64,000 nucleotides of DNA from Seminavis robusta. Its lineage: Eukaryota > Bacillariophyta > Bacillariophyceae > Naviculales > Naviculaceae. Position numbers and translations under genes: made by a program. Positions 51,530 through 63,000 of the stretch are shown piece by piece. Position 1 is the first letter of the stretch. Every line of letters begins with the position of its first letter. The notes under the pieces are model-generated. The model had not been told where the DNA came from, did no database searches, and saw only the letters and a program-made list of their open reading frames with translations. The stretch spans positions 1 through 64,000 of the forward strand of contig CAICTM010000388.1 in the NCBI GenBank assembly GCA_903772945.1, read 5' to 3'.

Positions 51530-53173
51530 ATGACCACTACTAGTACTACTACTACTACTCCAGAAGAAGACCAGCATGCGGAACTGCAGGAAGAAATAGG
51601 AGCGTTGCGTCGATCCGTCGATTGGGATGTCAAGGATCTCGAAAATTTGGAAGAATTCTTCAAGGCCGATTTGGCCGCCGATATCGAACGCATGTCGTCG
51701 GGGTCGTATGATGAAGAAGATCAAGACAATCTGTCGTCGTCACACGGAACCAATCATTCCACTGGATCTGCCGATATTGCCAGTAGTAGCATGGCCACCA
51801 ATACGTCCATGCGCAAGCCAAAACCAATGATGGCAGGAAGACCCGTCACGGGAGCTCCCGCGCCCAACTCGGATCTAATTTTCTTTGTCAATGCGGCGTT
51901 TCGCGACGAATATCAAGTCTGCGCGCAATTGACTACGGATCACGCCGTTGTCGCATTTGAATGTGATATCGTACAAAAACTCAATGCCGGACAGACATTG
52001 CCCTACTTGACATCGCTACGAGTCCCCAAGGGCTGTTTAATGCGCGCCAAAGTCCATCCCATTTTCCGACGACTCCTCGTACAATCCATGTGGATACAAC
52101 AACAACCGGCCATGTTGCGTTATCAAAAAGGACAGACCAAAATTGATCCCACAGCACCTGTCTGTAGTTGTGCCAATCCACCGTGTGGTAATCCTGCCGT
52201 TCGATTTGTCGGCAATCCGGGATTCTTTTTACAAAAAAATCTACTCATTGATCCCTTTTGTGTCCCCGTCTGTCTCGATACCAAGTGCGTCTTGCAAGCC
52301 CAACAAATGTCCAATACCATTCACGCAAAAGCACAACAGCATGCTGCCAATAGTAATCTCGGACAAACGTCCAAATTTGCGACGGCGTCCAATCCAGCGT
52401 TGAAATCGCAAATGCCACACGACGTGCATTCCTGTAATGTCTGTGGATCCTTTGAACGCAAATACGGTGGATCCGCCCATGTTCTCAAAGCGTGTCCGCT
52501 CTGTGGGATTGCCTATTATTGCAGTCAACAATGCCAAATTCAAGATTGGCAACGCGGTCATAAGGATGTGTGTACCAATGTCAAGGGGACTGCCACGGGT
52601 GCACAACAACAACAACAACAACAGACACAAGTCAAGGCTGCTGCTGTGGATAGTAATTCTACAAAGAAACCAGAACCACCCGCCACCATTCCCGAAGAGA
52701 CTCCCATTATTGCGCCGGCGCCCTCGCCCATTCCATATCAAATGCCGGTGGCAGCTCCGGCTCCGGCGCCCATGCCATTGCGCACGACAGCACCACCGCA
52801 AAAGAAACAGCCATCACCACCAGCCAAACAACAACCCACTTCTAGCAGCAACAACAATAGCATGACAGAAGTGACACAGGGCATGGCGGCCATTTCCATG
52901 CCCACGTACAACATGCCCGAACCAGAAGTCGTTGCGACACCGCAACATCGAGTTTCGGCGCCGCCCACGGTCCCTGTTCCGACCTATAACATGCCAGAAC
53001 CAGCCGTTCCTGTCTATCCTGCACCACCCAAACGAGCCGTCTCGGAAGGAATGGCACCCTACAGTGTTCCCACGTTTCCAGGCAATACCAATAACAACAA
53101 CGACAACAAGGACGCGACCAATACAACTGCCACAACGACAACAACACAAAAGGGACGCAAAAAGGCAGAGTAA
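51530..53173 (+). CDS. MYND-type zinc-finger protein
   Basis: 547 residues, intronless. The MYND finger is at about 301-341: CNVCG, KACPLCGIAYYCSQQCQ, DWQRGHKDVC, with the full C-x2-C...C-x2-C...C-x3-C...H-x3-C set. Before it, residues 110-260 form a conserved-looking domain with Cys pairs (VCSCANPPCG, FCVPVCLDTKC) not known to me. The C-terminal 200 residues are Pro/Gln/Ala-rich with a repeated YNMPEP motif (PTYNMPEPEV, PTYNMPEPAV). MYND fingers bind proline-rich peptides, so the protein may even bind its own tail or partners with similar motifs. A scaffold or co-regulator role is inferred. Confidence 0.85.
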   Translation: MTTTSTTTTTPEEDQHAELQEEIGALRRSVDWDVKDLENLEEFFKADLAADIERMSSGSYDEEDQDNLSSSHGTNHSTGSADIASSSMATNTSMRKPKPMMAGRPVTGAPAPNSDLIFFVNAAFRDEYQVCAQLTTDHAVVAFECDIVQKLNAGQTLPYLTSLRVPKGCLMRAKVHPIFRRLLVQSMWIQQQPAMLRYQKGQTKIDPTAPVCSCANPPCGNPAVRFVGNPGFFLQKNLLIDPFCVPVCLDTKCVLQAQQMSNTIHAKAQQHAANSNLGQTSKFATASNPALKSQMPHDVHSCNVCGSFERKYGGSAHVLKACPLCGIAYYCSQQCQIQDWQRGHKDVCTNVKGTATGAQQQQQQQTQVKAAAVDSNSTKKPEPPATIPEETPIIAPAPSPIPYQMPVAAPAPAPMPLRTTAPPQKKQPSPPAKQQPTSSSNNNSMTEVTQGMAAISMPTYNMPEPEVVATPQHRVSAPPTVPVPTYNMPEPAVPVYPAPPKRAVSEGMAPYSVPTFPGNTNNNNDNKDATNTTATTTTTQKGRKKAE

Positions 53174-53396
53174 GCAGATGGGCAGAACTCGACTACACTC
53201 TTCGTAGTATAAATAAATGTGAATGGAGATAGCTTTAAAATGTGGGGTCAAAAGAGGTAGTATGGTATCGGTACTTATGAATGAATGCATGAATAAATAA
53301 ATGTAGAAGAAAGGTGATTGAAACAACCCTAGTAGCTTTCTTCTCACAATTATTGGCAGCTCCTTTCACTTCAATCACTTTACTTTTACATAATAT

Positions 53397-54818
53397 TCAC
53401 CCCGCCACATCCAGTGCCAACCGGAGTGTATCTTCGGACCACCCGTACGCACGGGCACTTTCCAACAATTCTTGTCGTTTCCGCAAGCGATCAATGACCG
53501 GTTGCAGCTGTGCTTCCAATTGGGCATCGCATTGGACGGCTTGTTCGTAATATTGTGCCGATTCACTCAATTTCCACAATTCCTCCAGAATTTCTCCGGC
53601 CCGCGCCCATCCGCGACTGTACATGGGCAACAATTGTGTCGCCTGTAAGACATCTTGTGCCGCTTGCAACAGTGCAAATTGGTAGAGTCCGTGCCAATAT
53701 TGCGTGCGTCGAAAACAATCTTCTTGTCGCCACGAATCTACCAGTACTTTGCGAAACATGGAATGGGAAATGGCAGGCGACAGACCGGCGGTTTGTTCGT
53801 AGAGACGTTTGAGTTTGGTGGCATCGGGTACCATTTTCATGAGCTCTTCGACAATGGTACGCAATTGTATCTTGTGACTGGATGCGCGTTGTAGATATGC
53901 CGTGGCTCTCATGAGGAGCAAGATTCCTTTTTGTTGTTGGACTTGTTGTGGTTGAATCATGGCAGTTTTGCTATTACTGCCATCAGTAGTTGGTTGTTCC
54001 AGATTCGCCCCAATAATTTGAATGGCGGCATTGTACGCTTGCACGGCTGGATCGAATTTTCCCGCTTCCAAGTGGGCATTTCCCTTGTATTTCCATTTGA
54101 GACAATCACAGAATTGATACGGGACTTGTTCCGTGGATACCGCCAAGTACTTGGTCAAAATGCGGTACACTTTGTCTACCGAATCCACATTGGACACATC
54201 CAAACATTTTTGTTCCTTTCCAGTAGAGATACACCGGATATGAGGTCCTTTGGTTTTCTTGTTAGCAATATTCGTATTGACGACATTGCTGGCAGGATGA
54301 TAACTGCTGGTAGTGGCGCCGCTGCTTGTCATGGCATTGTTTGGATCCACTACTACTGTTCCTGTTGTGCCACTACCCGAAGGAGTCCCAAACGTGGCCG
54401 CCACGACGCGAATGGTAGAAGGAGGCGCGAGACCCAAAAAAGCGTCGAGTGTGGCACTGGCACCTCGATCCAACGACGGTTTGCTTTGGTCGACGTACAC
54501 GGTCCACTGGTGGGATGATGGAGTAGAAGTAGAAGCGCTCGTAGTAGTTGGACTTTGTTCCTCCGACTTTTTGGTGTGGCGCCGTTGTCGGCCAAACAGT
54601 GACATCATCATGGAGAGCTGCGTTCTTGGCGTACTACTAGTACTAGTACATGCTCGGGAGGATGGGATGATCAAGTTTCTTGGGTGATGATGATGACGAT
54701 GATGATGATGAACTCCAAATCCTTCTACCAACGACACGGCCAGTAAAACTGCCAACAACGAGACCAATGGAAGTTTCAAAGGTCCTAATAACCATCTTCT
54801 TCGGAATTGAAACATCAT
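53397..54818 (-). CDS. Plastid-targeted TPR-like protein
   Basis: 473 residues, intronless. A signal peptide (LPLVSLLAVLLAVSLVEG) is followed directly by FGVHHHH, matching the diatom ASAFAP-type plastid presequence. A Ser/Thr-rich stretch follows. From about 225 on the protein is helical: KWKYKGNAHLEAGKFDPAVQ AYNAAIQ is a clear TPR unit, ILLLMRATAYLQRAS a second, and SRGWARAGEILEELWKLSES a third, with a final coiled helix (QPVIDRLRKRQELLES). TPRs bind proteins, so a role as an assembly factor or scaffold in the plastid is likely; the partner is unknown. The His-rich run after the cleavage site is encoded by a CAT/CAC repeat. Confidence 0.78.
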   Translation of the reverse strand: MMFQFRRRWLLGPLKLPLVSLLAVLLAVSLVEGFGVHHHHRHHHHPRNLIIPSSRACTSTSSTPRTQLSMMMSLFGRQRRHTKKSEEQSPTTTSASTSTPSSHQWTVYVDQSKPSLDRGASATLDAFLGLAPPSTIRVVAATFGTPSGSGTTGTVVVDPNNAMTSSGATTSSYHPASNVVNTNIANKKTKGPHIRCISTGKEQKCLDVSNVDSVDKVYRILTKYLAVSTEQVPYQFCDCLKWKYKGNAHLEAGKFDPAVQAYNAAIQIIGANLEQPTTDGSNSKTAMIQPQQVQQQKGILLLMRATAYLQRASSHKIQLRTIVEELMKMVPDATKLKRLYEQTAGLSPAISHSMFRKVLVDSWRQEDCFRRTQYWHGLYQFALLQAAQDVLQATQLLPMYSRGWARAGEILEELWKLSESAQYYEQAVQCDAQLEAQLQPVIDRLRKRQELLESARAYGWSEDTLRLALDVAG

Positions 54819-55750
54819 CGTCTCCCGGCTACATGAAGATCACAAACCTGTGATGAGGGACAAGATCAATCAAGAGCTATGGACTGTACTATGTGGACGT
54901 GTGGACGTCTATCTGTGTCGGTCTCTCGCACAGGGTTGTCAACTGGAGAATCTTTCTTTGGCTGACACTTTCCTTGAAAATGGATCTTGAGCGCAGGTCG
55001 CACACAGGCTCCTCCAACCCACCCCGAAGTCGTCAACAGACCGAGGTGGAGAGTGGAGAGGTACACTGGTACAGTCCAGTACTACTCGTTGGAGCTTTTT
55101 GATTGAAACAAAGAAAGGTGCCTGGATGCATGCACACTAGCTACGGTAGTCAAGCTAGATGTACGGTACGGTAGGTAGTAGATGAGTTCTTGGTGGCCAT
55201 GGGGAAGATGATGCATCGAAAACCTTTTACAAATTTGGAAGACAACACGACAAAGGCCAAAGGTGAATGCTGGGATCATTTATTTGCTACCGTACCTACC
55301 GTATTGTCTAATTAATTAATTGATAACCATTGTGGCGGCTCACCCCCATGTATGTATGTATGTACAAGCAACGAATGAATCGAATCGATCCAAGTACAAC
55401 AACCAGCAATACAAGCAAAAATGAAGACTGAATTGCATGCATCGTTCCTGTCCTGCGCATCCATCTGATTGTGCTGCGATCCTCTTACGTCTCGAATTCT
55501 CCACCCCTGCTTGCTTCTGTCTGTTATGTTATGTGACTTTCGGAGACGATTGCCAGCCTGACTGACTGTGAGTGCAACATGCACTACGGTAGTACAGCAG
55601 CTATGACATAGTGGACCGGTGGCTGAGATAGATTGCAGCCATCGTTGTAACTCGCATCCAAGAATCAACCCAGTAATGAGCGGCAAGCAAAGCCAAAGAA
55701 GGATTTGTACAAAGGTACAAGTAAGTTGTACTCTAAATATCATCGTCGGG
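54819..55750. other. Intergenic, no gene seen
   Basis: First part of a 5.2-kb region without a supported gene. Contains GTACGGTACGGTAG near 55165 and ATGTATGTATGTA near 55350. No protein-like frame. Confidence 0.4.
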
Positions 55751-55754
55751 CAGG

Positions 55755-55851
55755 AGCTCAGGGCGATAGCTCAAGTAACTCGACGTGATTTGATTGCTGT
55801 CGTAGAGGCAGGCAGTCATCGCCCGCTGTAAGCTCAGGGCGACAGCTCAAG
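55755..55851. repeat. Direct repeat AGCTCAGGGCGAYAGCTCAAG
   Basis: A 20-base word (AGCTCAGGGCGATAGCTCAA) occurs at about 55755 and again, with one change, at about 55831. The first copy also pairs with ATCGCCC at 55818-55824 (GGGCGAT at 55761-55767). Confidence 0.6.
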
Positions 55852-55943
55852 GAGAGGGACGTTTGGAGGATTGATTGTAACCCTCTGTGCCCGCACATCT
55901 GCCTGCCAGCAGGTCTAGTTAGTTACGTACCGGTAGCTGATGT

Positions 55944-56524
55944 TCAGTATACAAACGAAGCAACGATTATCAACATATATTCAGATCTATTATTTGATTT
56001 ATCTGTGGAATCTATGGACTTGACAAGGCCGCTGCCGGTCCAATGGTCTTTCATCACAACTTGGCTCTCTGCTTTTGCCGGTCTGGATCTGGAGACTGTC
56101 TCTTGATTTTTTTGCAATGGACCCTTGACTTGAACCGGTCCCGCAATACTAACATGGAAGTCTTGCACCTGTTTCGTGAGGTTTGTGAGAGCATTCACTG
56201 CTGGGTACTAGACGAGGAGTCTTCCGCCTGCTGTAGAGCGTCTCCCGTCGTTTTACGTTTCTTTGCTTGGCTGTAGTTCTCTTCAAGCTGAATGGCGTCA
56301 TCCAGGATCTCCAGCAAGGATCTTCGACCGCCTGCAAGGGCAGCACCACCGCTGGTTGACAGGGCATGGAGACCCTGAAAGATTGCAGCATGATTGGATG
56401 AGGCAGAGAAGGACGCTGGTGAAAGCATCATTCGTGGGGCCATTGAGTGGTTGCTCTGCGACATCCAGGCGGGGTATCGAACGGTGGTTGATGAGGAAGG
56501 TTGGGGCATTTTCGAGGCGACCAT
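55944..56524 (-). pseudogene. Possible small gene or remnant in two overlapping frames
   Basis: A frame from ATG 56524 reads protein-like towards its end (LHALSTSGGAALAGG, LLEILDDAIQLEENY, KKRKTTGDALQQAED) and stops at 56195. A second frame overlapping it continues with VNALTNLTKQVQDFHVSIAG and GPVQVKGPLQKNQ to 55944. Both look more like protein than the surrounding DNA, as if one gene had lost its frame near 56200, or an intron boundary lies there. No family recognised. Confidence 0.35.
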
Positions 56525-56648
56525 TGTGACGGGACTTTTGAGTTCACTCGCTTGGCTAAACTTTGCTTGGTATCTGGTTTACTTTGGTGATGTGCCTTTT
56601 AGATTTTAGCAGAATTAGATTGTGAAACCTAGGATTGCGATAATAGGA

Positions 56649-56830
56649 CGCTGGCTGTGAGATTGATCTCAATCATTCAGCTATGCATAGTTGGTTCGAA
56701 CCGCCAGCGCCTCTCTCAGATGATACAGCAGCACCTGAATCTGTGTTCAGAATTCTCTGACGCCACACTTCAGCAATCGAATTCTCAGAGAGCTCTCAGC
56801 GTCGAACTAACTCTACTGTCTGGAGGAGAC
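56649..56830. repeat. Palindrome cluster with a four-arm fold
   Basis: A 7-bp stem CGCTGGC/GCCAGCG (56649-56655 with 56703-56709) encloses three hairpins: TGAGATTGATCTCA (56658-56671), CAGCTATGCATAGTTG (56678-56693) and GGTTCGAACC (56693-56702). GAATTC and GAGAGCTCTC palindromes follow to 56800. At 61 bases it is too short for a standard tRNA and has no anticodon arm. Confidence 0.6.
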
Positions 56831-57487
56831 TTTCGGTTATTTTAGAAATGGAAGGGCTTATTCAGTAAGCCCCAGCAACTCAGTGGCCAGGTGATGATAC
56901 TTAACATGTCAGTGGTCAGCTGGTCTTGGCTAGTTCGCTGTATGCTCTGGTTGACTATTCCATAAAACTTTTCTTTGGTGCTCGAGTTTGGCTTCCGGCT
57001 TGTTAAAAAATCCGGGATCTTACTCACAGGGCTAGCTATTCTAGTACTCGAGTACTACTAGTAGTAGTGAGCGAGCTAGCTAGCTAGTGAGCGTATGAGC
57101 AGTCTTTTTTGATGCATTTTGCATTATTTTTTAAAATAGTACATTATAGTACTACTAGCTAGCTGTTGATAACGCACTCGGACTCCGTATGTTCGCCCAA
57201 GCAGGGGCAAGATTGATTTTGATTTTGATTCTGTTTTCTGACCATCCGCTATCCTCTGGGATGGGGGATGGTACCAATACTGGTACTTTATCGATTGAGG
57301 ATGCATCACTGTACTTCTAAAGTGGCTTTAGGATGATGTAAAAGACCTTGCCATTGAAAACTAACTGTTCATGCAGTCAGTGCCAGTCACTCAGTCACGC
57401 AGATGTAGAGTGCACAGGGTACCGGTAGACTAGGGAGCAGGGGGGTGGAGAAATCCAGTGCTATTCATTTGTGGATCCTTGCCGCTC

Positions 57488-57665
57488 TGTAAGACAGTGG
57501 TAAACAGTGGTTGACAGCGGTTGACAGTGGTGGCAGTGGTAAAGACAGCAGTAAGATAGTGGTAAACAGCGGTAAACAGCTGGAAAGATAGCGGTGAACA
57601 GCGGTAAAGCTAGGGGTAAAGCTAGCGGTAAACAGTAGTAGACAGTGGTAAGCAGTGCTAAGCAA
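57488..57665. repeat. Degenerate GTGGTAAACAG repeat
   Basis: About 12-14 units of roughly 10-12 bases (GTGGTAAACAG, GCGGTAAACAG, GTGGTTGACAG and similar), all in one orientation. Confidence 0.75.
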
Positions 57666-57896
57666 TGGTTGCCTGGCAAAAAACCTTGGTGGGCAACGAT
57701 GAGCAATGAATTTCTCCATCCCCCAGCATCAGCTGCACCGGAGCGTGTGGCCAGTGGTGGTCACATCATGGTCACACGCTATTGCCCTTGCCTCCTTGCT
57801 CCTTGCCTAGTTGCCTGACCCCAGCTCGGCTTACCTGCTCTGAAGTACCAGTGACCAATGTCCGGAGCTGTCTAGCAACAAGCTAACTATGATAGT

Positions 57897-59080
57897 TGCA
57901 AGGTCACCTGGCAAATGCCCTTGATCTGGCTGGAATCTGGAAGCAGATCTCAGACTCCACCACAAACAGCTGCATTCTGAGTTTTTGCACGGTACCGCTG
58001 GCTGGTACGGTACGGTACGGTACGGTACGGTAGCACGGTACGGTACGTAGTAGAGCGTAGAGCTCTGTACCGGTAGTCGCAAGATGCCAAGCAAGCAAAA
58101 GCTGGCTTCCCTGGAGTGCCATGGGCGTAAAAGAATTTTCCCTCCTTCTAACCACCAAAGCTCCTGCGTGCTGCTACCCTAATTGCCACACAGATAGATG
58201 CATACGACCAGTCGACCAGTCCCCTCCTTCTGCAACTGTTAGAAGGGGTTGGTTGCATCGTCGACAAAGACTTAGTTTTCTTTGGTGTTGAAGTTAGGCT
58301 TCCGGTTTCGGAATCGGAATCGTCTAAAAGGGGTAGAAGTACTCAATAGAAGATAGGAGATCAAGTGGAATTTGGAAGATATGGATGTAAAAGACCTTGG
58401 CACCTCTCTTTTCTTTCAATGGTTCTTGCGTTTATGCCCCAGCAGCAGGTACTAGTATATCCATGCGGCACGGAATTGCACGGAATTGGTATTGCCTTTG
58501 CCTTTGCCTTGCCAATACCACAGCTCCCACCACGTACCATTGCCTCTGGCCGGCTACTAGCTAGATAGCTACTGAGTTACTGAGCACCAGCTACTCAGAG
58601 TACCAGCTCCTCTGTGCCTCTAGCTAGCTAGTAGAGTGACTAGCTGGCTAGGTACCTGTCAAATTCCCTTGATCTGACTGGAATCTGGAAGCCCGAGTAC
58701 ATGTATGCATGTATGTGTACATGTATGTAGATGCCAAGGAGAGCTGAGAGGGTACTAGTACGATGTACGATGAGCGAATGCGAATTTGCGCCTACTTGAG
58801 TACCAACTCAAACAGCTGCATTCTGAGTTTTGGCCTACCACTCGGTATGTTGTGGCGAGTGGCGAGGTGCCAAGCTATCAAACTACTAGCCTCAAGTTGA
58901 TAAGAGCGAGTACATGCAGTGTGTTCCATGACTGTAAAAGAACCGTTGACCTATAAAAGTTGCTGCGGGCTACATACTACATTCCTACTAGTAATTGCCA
59001 TGCGGATGCCTATGACCAGTCTCCTCCATTCTTCAGTTTCAACAGAAGAGCACTGTAGCAGCGACAAAGGAATTGCAGTT
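57897..59080. repeat. Diverged duplication of a non-coding segment
   Basis: Landmarks of 57897-58285 recur in the same order at 58660-59080: CCCTTGATCTGGCTGGAATC, ACAGCTGCATTCTGAGTTTT, GATGCCAAGC, TGTAAAAGA, TAATTGCCA, ACCAGTC with CTCCTTC, and TCGACAAAG. The copies have different insertions between the landmarks. A partial third trace (ATGTAAAAGACCTTG) lies at 57333 and 58385. Perhaps a relic of a repeated element; no coding potential. Confidence 0.6.
58004..58047. repeat. GGTAC pentanucleotide repeat
   Basis: Seven to eight GGTAC units with one break; the word contains the GTAC palindrome that is frequent in this genome's spacers. Confidence 0.85.
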
Positions 59081-60065
59081 GCTCCATCAAATTTTTGTGG
59101 TGTCTGGAGACACAGGTATTGTTGCATCTGCCAGCAGCTAGTAATGCATTGCTAGTAGTTGGTAGGAAACAGGGAACCAGCCACGTGAGCGGAAGCAGGG
59201 GCGGGATCTGAAACTATTGTGTTAGGAAGTTAAGCTCTTGACAAAGCGATGACTTTTCTCTTTTTGATTGGCACTTGTCGAGGGCAGAGAGAGGGAGCCA
59301 GATATGCCACTGGCTTGCTTCCCACAGCACCGATCCCAGACAGACGACCAAGAAACGGTCGCATGCAGGAGGCTGCAGCATTTTGGTGGCTGCAGCATCC
59401 TGGTGGGATCCATCCCTCGACAAATTAGCCTATTGCACAACTCATCAAACTTCTATCTAGAGAAGCCTCACGTTCGCTGCCGGGTGCATGAGAGACGAAT
59501 GGATCTCGTTTGGCCGGTAGCAAATCTGCGGCGTTCAAAACTCAATCGTCCTCATGCGATGTCGCACCATGCAGGCTGTCCCAAAGCCGTGCGAATCCAA
59601 CACTTCTGCTGCTACTCGTACTGTAACTAGCTCGGTATTAGTTCATTCTTGCCGATTGAAAGCTGTACCGGTATGTTGTCGAACAAACTACGATTGATGC
59701 CTCGACACCAGTGTTTGTGTGGGCGGAGCATGCAGGTCAGGAGAACGTCAAACTGTGATTACATGCTTTCGGCAGGCCCCTCCCACATGAAGGCGCACCA
59801 CCTAAGAAATGTAACGGCAAGATCTTTCTCCTGATTCCCACCACGGCCCGAAGCCAAATTTGAGGAGATCTGCAGCGGGATCGTAAATTATTTGTGCGAG
59901 AGAATATGGACTGTGCCGAGTGTAAACAACTGAGAGCTCTAGCTAGAGCTAGAGGAAGCAACTTACTCATAAAACGAAAGTTAGTTCGTCATTGGAGCTA
60001 CCCGAAGAAAGAAAGAGAGAAACAACCGATCAGAAACTCTACTAGCGCCTGCCTTTTCTCTCATC
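59081..60065. other. Intergenic, no gene seen
   Basis: Last kilobase before the phytase gene. Contains frames up to 120 codons without protein character and an AGCTCTAGCTAGAGCTAGAG word at about 59934. Presumably the phytase promoter and leader. Confidence 0.4.
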
Positions 60066-63000
60066 ATGATTTTTCTCCGCAGTCTGTTGTGTTGTCAGCT
60101 GTTGTTTTTGTTGACCAACACCGCAGAAGGTATTCATCACCGCATTGCTGCTGCCAATGCTACCCGTACTGGATCCAGTAGTACCATTCGCGCCCGAACA
60201 GCTCGCACACTCAACTTTACCGGTACCACAGCTTCTTCTACCGCCAAGCTGCAGGCAGAAGCACAACGCAGAGCCAATCTTCGCATCCGCCTTGAAGCCA
60301 AATCCAATGACTTTCAACGCGACCAGCGTGCCTTGGGCGTCATCTCGAGCAGTGACGATGTGCGCCGCGAGGTCGAAGATGCCGATGTTGAAGAAGAGCT
60401 GGTTATCCCAAAGAATACTATTACTCCTGACTTTTCTCTGTTTGGAGGTATCTCAGGGATTACCTTTGAAGAAGAGGAAGAAGTGTATTTAGCTGTACCC
60501 AAAGAAGCGAGGTATCGACTGCTGCAATATGACAACATTGATCGACAAGGGGGCGGCAATGATACTTACAATAAGATTCCAGTAGCCAACGAAACGGATC
60601 CTGTCGACACTCCCCGTTGGTATACACTCACATTCGATGAGGGTGCTATCAACATAACCAATGTCACATACCTTGTAAGTGACAGAATTATGTTTTCAAC
60701 AGTCGGCAACATGCCTCTCACCTTTCCCTTTTCTACTTTCCTGCATCTCTCAGCGCAATCCTGAGAACTCGGACTACTTTTACCAGAGTGGAAATGTCAC
60801 AGTGCAAGCGATAACCTCCTGCGAAGGAATGATTTATGTTGCTTTGGACAAGGGCCCAACATCCCCGCCTTACTTCCGCCCTAAAATTGTTGAGTACAAT
60901 GCTAGCGGCCACGTCATGGGGACCTTTCAGTATCCGACTTGGTTCAACTTCAGTCAGGGCTTTACGGGTCTTTCCGTCAATCCCAACGAGAAAAAGTTGT
61001 ACGCTGCTACTGGGGACGGCCTTGTGGGAGATGAATCTCGGTATATCCGCATCACGGAGTTTGATTTGCAAACCCGTGAATCGGGCCGACAGTACGTGTA
61101 CGAATCCGACCTGGAGAACGTAGTCGGTCTCGTCAGCCTTGATGACAATGGAGGCTTCCTGGTTTTGGAGCGATCCGACGTCAGGCCAGAGTACAATCCA
61201 CTTTTTGGCATTGTACAATCTAACCCGCCCACTGTGGGTCGCACCCCACCAGAAAATTGGTTTGGATACAATGTCAGACTCTACTACGCTCTCTGTTTGG
61301 ACGCGATGAACGTCCAAAACATCAGCACTGGATTGCAAGGCTTTACTCTGAACACAATGCGAAAGGAGCTTGTGCGAGAATGGTCCAACGTGACCAAGTG
61401 GGAAGCCATTGGACTAGCGGGGGATCACAGCACCTATCGTCGAAAAACTGCAAGCAAAAGCCGACGAACAAAGCATAGTCATCGTGGGCTTGAAGAAGAC
61501 GAAGATTTCGAAGAGACTCCGAAACATCGCAAGTTGGGAAGTGATTCCATCGATATCATCCTAATGGCAGACAATGAATTTGTCCGCGACACGGAGGCGC
61601 AGTTGTTGGAGGTGGATATTCATGAAGTGCCACTCTTGCAGCCCGCAGTGGAAACGGAAGATATGTTGGATCACGAAGGCGAGACTGATGAAAGGGCGAA
61701 AGATCCGGCGATCTGGATCCATCCTAGCGTTCCCGAATACTCGTTGATCATTGGTGCCATGGACAAAGGATTGGTTCACGTGTACGACATGTCTGGGAAC
61801 CTAAAACAGACTCTAGACAACGGTGACGAGGCAAGCGGCGTTGACGTTATGTATGCCTTCAAGTTGGGCAACGACAAACTAGTGGACATTGCCATCATCA
61901 CTGATCGTGCTGGCAATCGCATTGAAACCTACAAGATCAATCAAGAAGATCTACCAAGCAATAACAACATTCTATCGAGCCTTTCCGAAGGCCTTCCATC
62001 CGTCAGCTCGCCTGGAGGAGTGGCAGCCTACACATCGCCCTTTACCGGGAGGTCCTATGTCTTTGTCATTGAAAATGACAATGCTATCAAACAGATTGAG
62101 CTCAAACCAACCGATAACAATGAACGAATTCGTGGAGATGTCATTCGTACCGTTGGACTACCAGGAACTGCCGGAAGCAATGGCATTGTTGTGGACCAAG
62201 AACTCGGATACATTTACGTAACCATCGACTTCAACGAGTTTGGCATCGTCAAGCTTGATGCCGAACCGGATGAAGGTGACTCTGACTGGGAGTCCGTGGC
62301 GTCTGGCGATCGTAGCTACTTCAAAGGAGGTGATATTGAGGGTCTCACATTGTACTACGGAGACAAAGGCGATGGCTACCTGGTGGTCAGTGTATCTGGC
62401 GACAGCACGTTCGCAGTGTTTGAGCGTGAATCCGACAATGACTACTACGATAGCTTTACCATTAAGCACAATGAGGAGGAGGGCATTGACAGGGTCGATC
62501 ATGCAACAGGCGTGACCATCACCAACGTCAAACTTGGTCCAGGTAAGCAAGGAGTCAAAGAAATTGTTTCATCTCGTTCCTCGTCATCATGTCGCTCACA
62601 TTACTAGTATTTCGCTTCTCCCAGAGTTCAAGTGCGGCGTGTTTATCGCGGCGGATGCAAACAATGAAGACGCGCTCATCAAAAACGAAAATGGGAATCT
62701 GGTGAATGGCAACACTAACTTCAAGCTGGGTACGTACGGTACAGCGTGAATGGCTGTTGATACGGTACGGTGGATCGATTTGCTTTCGCTTTCGGCTGCT
62801 AACTAAGTCTTTTGATCCTCCATTGCTCCACGAAAAAAAAAAAACCAAAGTCCCGTTTGAGGAACTTGCCGAAAAGCTTCACTACTACCTTGACGTTGAC
62901 ACGGATTCTTGGGACCCTCGTCGCTTCGCTCTTGTGATTTGGATCAACTGCATTGCGCAAGACGTGTACTCGGCCCTGAATGAAAACAAGTTGAGTGGTC

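Noticed and set aside
55761-55824. tRNA suggested by GGGCGAT...ATCGCCC closing stem and TAGCTCAAG
   Set aside because: Only 64 bases, no T-arm GTTCRANNC, no proper anticodon arm.
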